From the NCBI GenBank assembly GCA_964541075.1, contig CAZIPZ010000201.1, positions 1-7,054 of the forward strand: a DNA stretch of 7,054 bases. The letters run 5' to 3'. This DNA comes from CAZIPZ01 sp964541075 (lineage in GTDB: Bacteria; Acidobacteriota; Terriglobia; 20CM-2-55-15). A model generated the notes under the pieces. It was not told the origin of the DNA. It saw only the letters and a list, made by a program, of their open reading frames with translations, and searched no databases. This document shows positions 6,171 through 7,054 of the stretch, one piece after another; position 1 is the first letter of the stretch; every line of letters begins with the position of its first letter. The position numbers and the translations under genes are program-made.

Positions 6171-7054
6171 TCCAAGCAATCAAAGGCACTTACGATCTTC
6201 TCCCAAGCGACGCCGAGATCTGGCAGGCCGTAGAGACCCGGCTGAGAGACACCTTTCGCACCTATGGTTTCGGTGAAATCCGTACTCCCGTCTTCGAGGC
6301 CACAGAGCTTTTCGTCCGAGGCGTGGGTGAAGAGACCGACATCGTGTCGAAGGAAATGTACACATTCACCGACCGCGATGGCAGTTCATTGACTCTTCGT
6401 CCCGAAGGAACAGCTCCCGTAATGAGAGCATTCATCGAACACCAGCTGTCGGACGAATCACGGATGCAGAAACTTTACTACATCGCGCCGATGTTTCGTC
6501 GGGAGCGTCCCCAAAAAGGACGATTCCGTCAACACGTGCAGGCGGGCGCAGAGGTGCTTTCGAACACCGACAACCCGGCGATCGAGGCGGAAGTGCTCGA
6601 GATGCTGACTTCATTTCTTCGAAGCATTGCAATACACGACCTGACCGTCAATGTGAATACTGTCGGTGATCGTCAGTGCCGTCCAGAGTTTGTCCGGATC
6701 CTCAAGGAAGAGATCTATCGGCGCGCCGATCGTTTGTGCGAGGACTGCCGCAGGCGTGGAAGTGCAAATCCGCTTCGTGTCTTTGACTGCAAGACGCCGT
6801 CTTGTCAGCCCGCAATTGCGGAACTGCCTACGATCAACGAAAGGCTATGCGACCCGTGTCGTATGCATTTCGAGAAATTCAAGTCGTATTTGAGTGCGAG
6901 AGGCGTGGAATTCCAAATCAATTCACGACTCGTCAGAGGGCTCGACTACTACTCTCGAACAACCTTCGAGATTACCTCGGGACGTCTCGGGGCGCAGAAT
7001 ACAGTTGTTGGCGGAGGTCGTTATGACGGCCTTTCGGAGCAGCTCGGAGGTCCC
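6167..7054 (+). CDS. hisS: Histidyl-tRNA synthetase (3' end outside the window)
   Basis: The first 296 residues of a class II aminoacyl-tRNA synthetase that charges tRNA-His with histidine in the cytoplasm. The start MIQAIKGTYDLLP is the family's typical N-terminus. Motif 1 lies around 34-64 (YGFGEIRTPVFE), LRPEGTAP is at 77-84, motif 2 at 104-123 (YYIAPMFRRERPQKGRFRQH), the histidine-specific HisA motif LVRGLDYYSRTTFE at 255-268, and HisB-like GGGRYDGL at 282-289. Motif 3 and the C-terminal anticodon-binding domain, roughly the last 120 residues of a normal protein of about 420, lie beyond the edge. The insertion region carries six cysteines (C191, C194, C208, C213, C228, C231) in CxxC-like spacing, suggesting a metal site. 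The ATG at 6167 overlaps the preceding stop as ATGA, and only a weak GGGA lies upstream, so translation is probably coupled to the carbonic anhydrase gene. The frame is open with no interruption. Confidence 0.97.
   Translation, partial: MIQAIKGTYDLLPSDAEIWQAVETRLRDTFRTYGFGEIRTPVFEATELFVRGVGEETDIVSKEMYTFTDRDGSSLTLRPEGTAPVMRAFIEHQLSDESRMQKLYYIAPMFRRERPQKGRFRQHVQAGAEVLSNTDNPAIEAEVLEMLTSFLRSIAIHDLTVNVNTVGDRQCRPEFVRILKEEIYRRADRLCEDCRRRGSANPLRVFDCKTPSCQPAIAELPTINERLCDPCRMHFEKFKSYLSARGVEFQINSRLVRGLDYYSRTTFEITSGRLGAQNTVVGGGRYDGLSEQLGGP

Overview
The window holds five well-supported bacterial protein-coding genes plus one possible gene start at the left edge. Coding density is high and gaps are short. 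I see no mobile element, CRISPR array, rRNA, tRNA or recombination site. The base composition is moderately GC-rich, and all five genes are clearly bacterial. A fused ferritin-like/VIT iron transporter, a B12-type radical SAM protein, an AcnA aconitase and a CamH-type gamma carbonic anhydrase would fit a soil or sediment bacterium, for example Acidobacteriota. That placement is an impression, not something the sequence proves.

Layout: the left three quarters (1-5522) is transcribed on the minus strand. In transcription order it holds a B12-binding-type radical SAM protein (5522-3984), a ferritin-like/VIT1 membrane iron (or manganese) transporter (3970-2852) and aconitase AcnA (2796-115). A further minus-strand gene may begin at 78 and leave the window. 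The gaps are 13, 55 and 36 bp with no visible terminator, so this looks like one transcription unit. A 123-bp divergent intergenic region (5523-5645) follows, with a candidate sigma70-type promoter for the minus-strand unit. The right quarter is on the plus strand: a gamma-class carbonic anhydrase homologue (TTG start, 5646-6170), overlapping by 4 bp the start of histidyl-tRNA synthetase (6167 to the window end, truncated).

How they may work together: the minus-strand set is linked by iron. Two members carry [4Fe-4S] clusters (radical SAM protein, aconitase). The middle one joins a diiron ferritin-like domain to an iron-transport membrane domain. A joint role in iron handling is an inference from gene order only. 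The plus-strand pair (carbonic anhydrase, HisRS) looks like housekeeping genes coupled by translation. I found no clearly novel system. The most open questions are the substrate of the radical SAM protein and whether its linkage to the iron transporter and aconitase is conserved.
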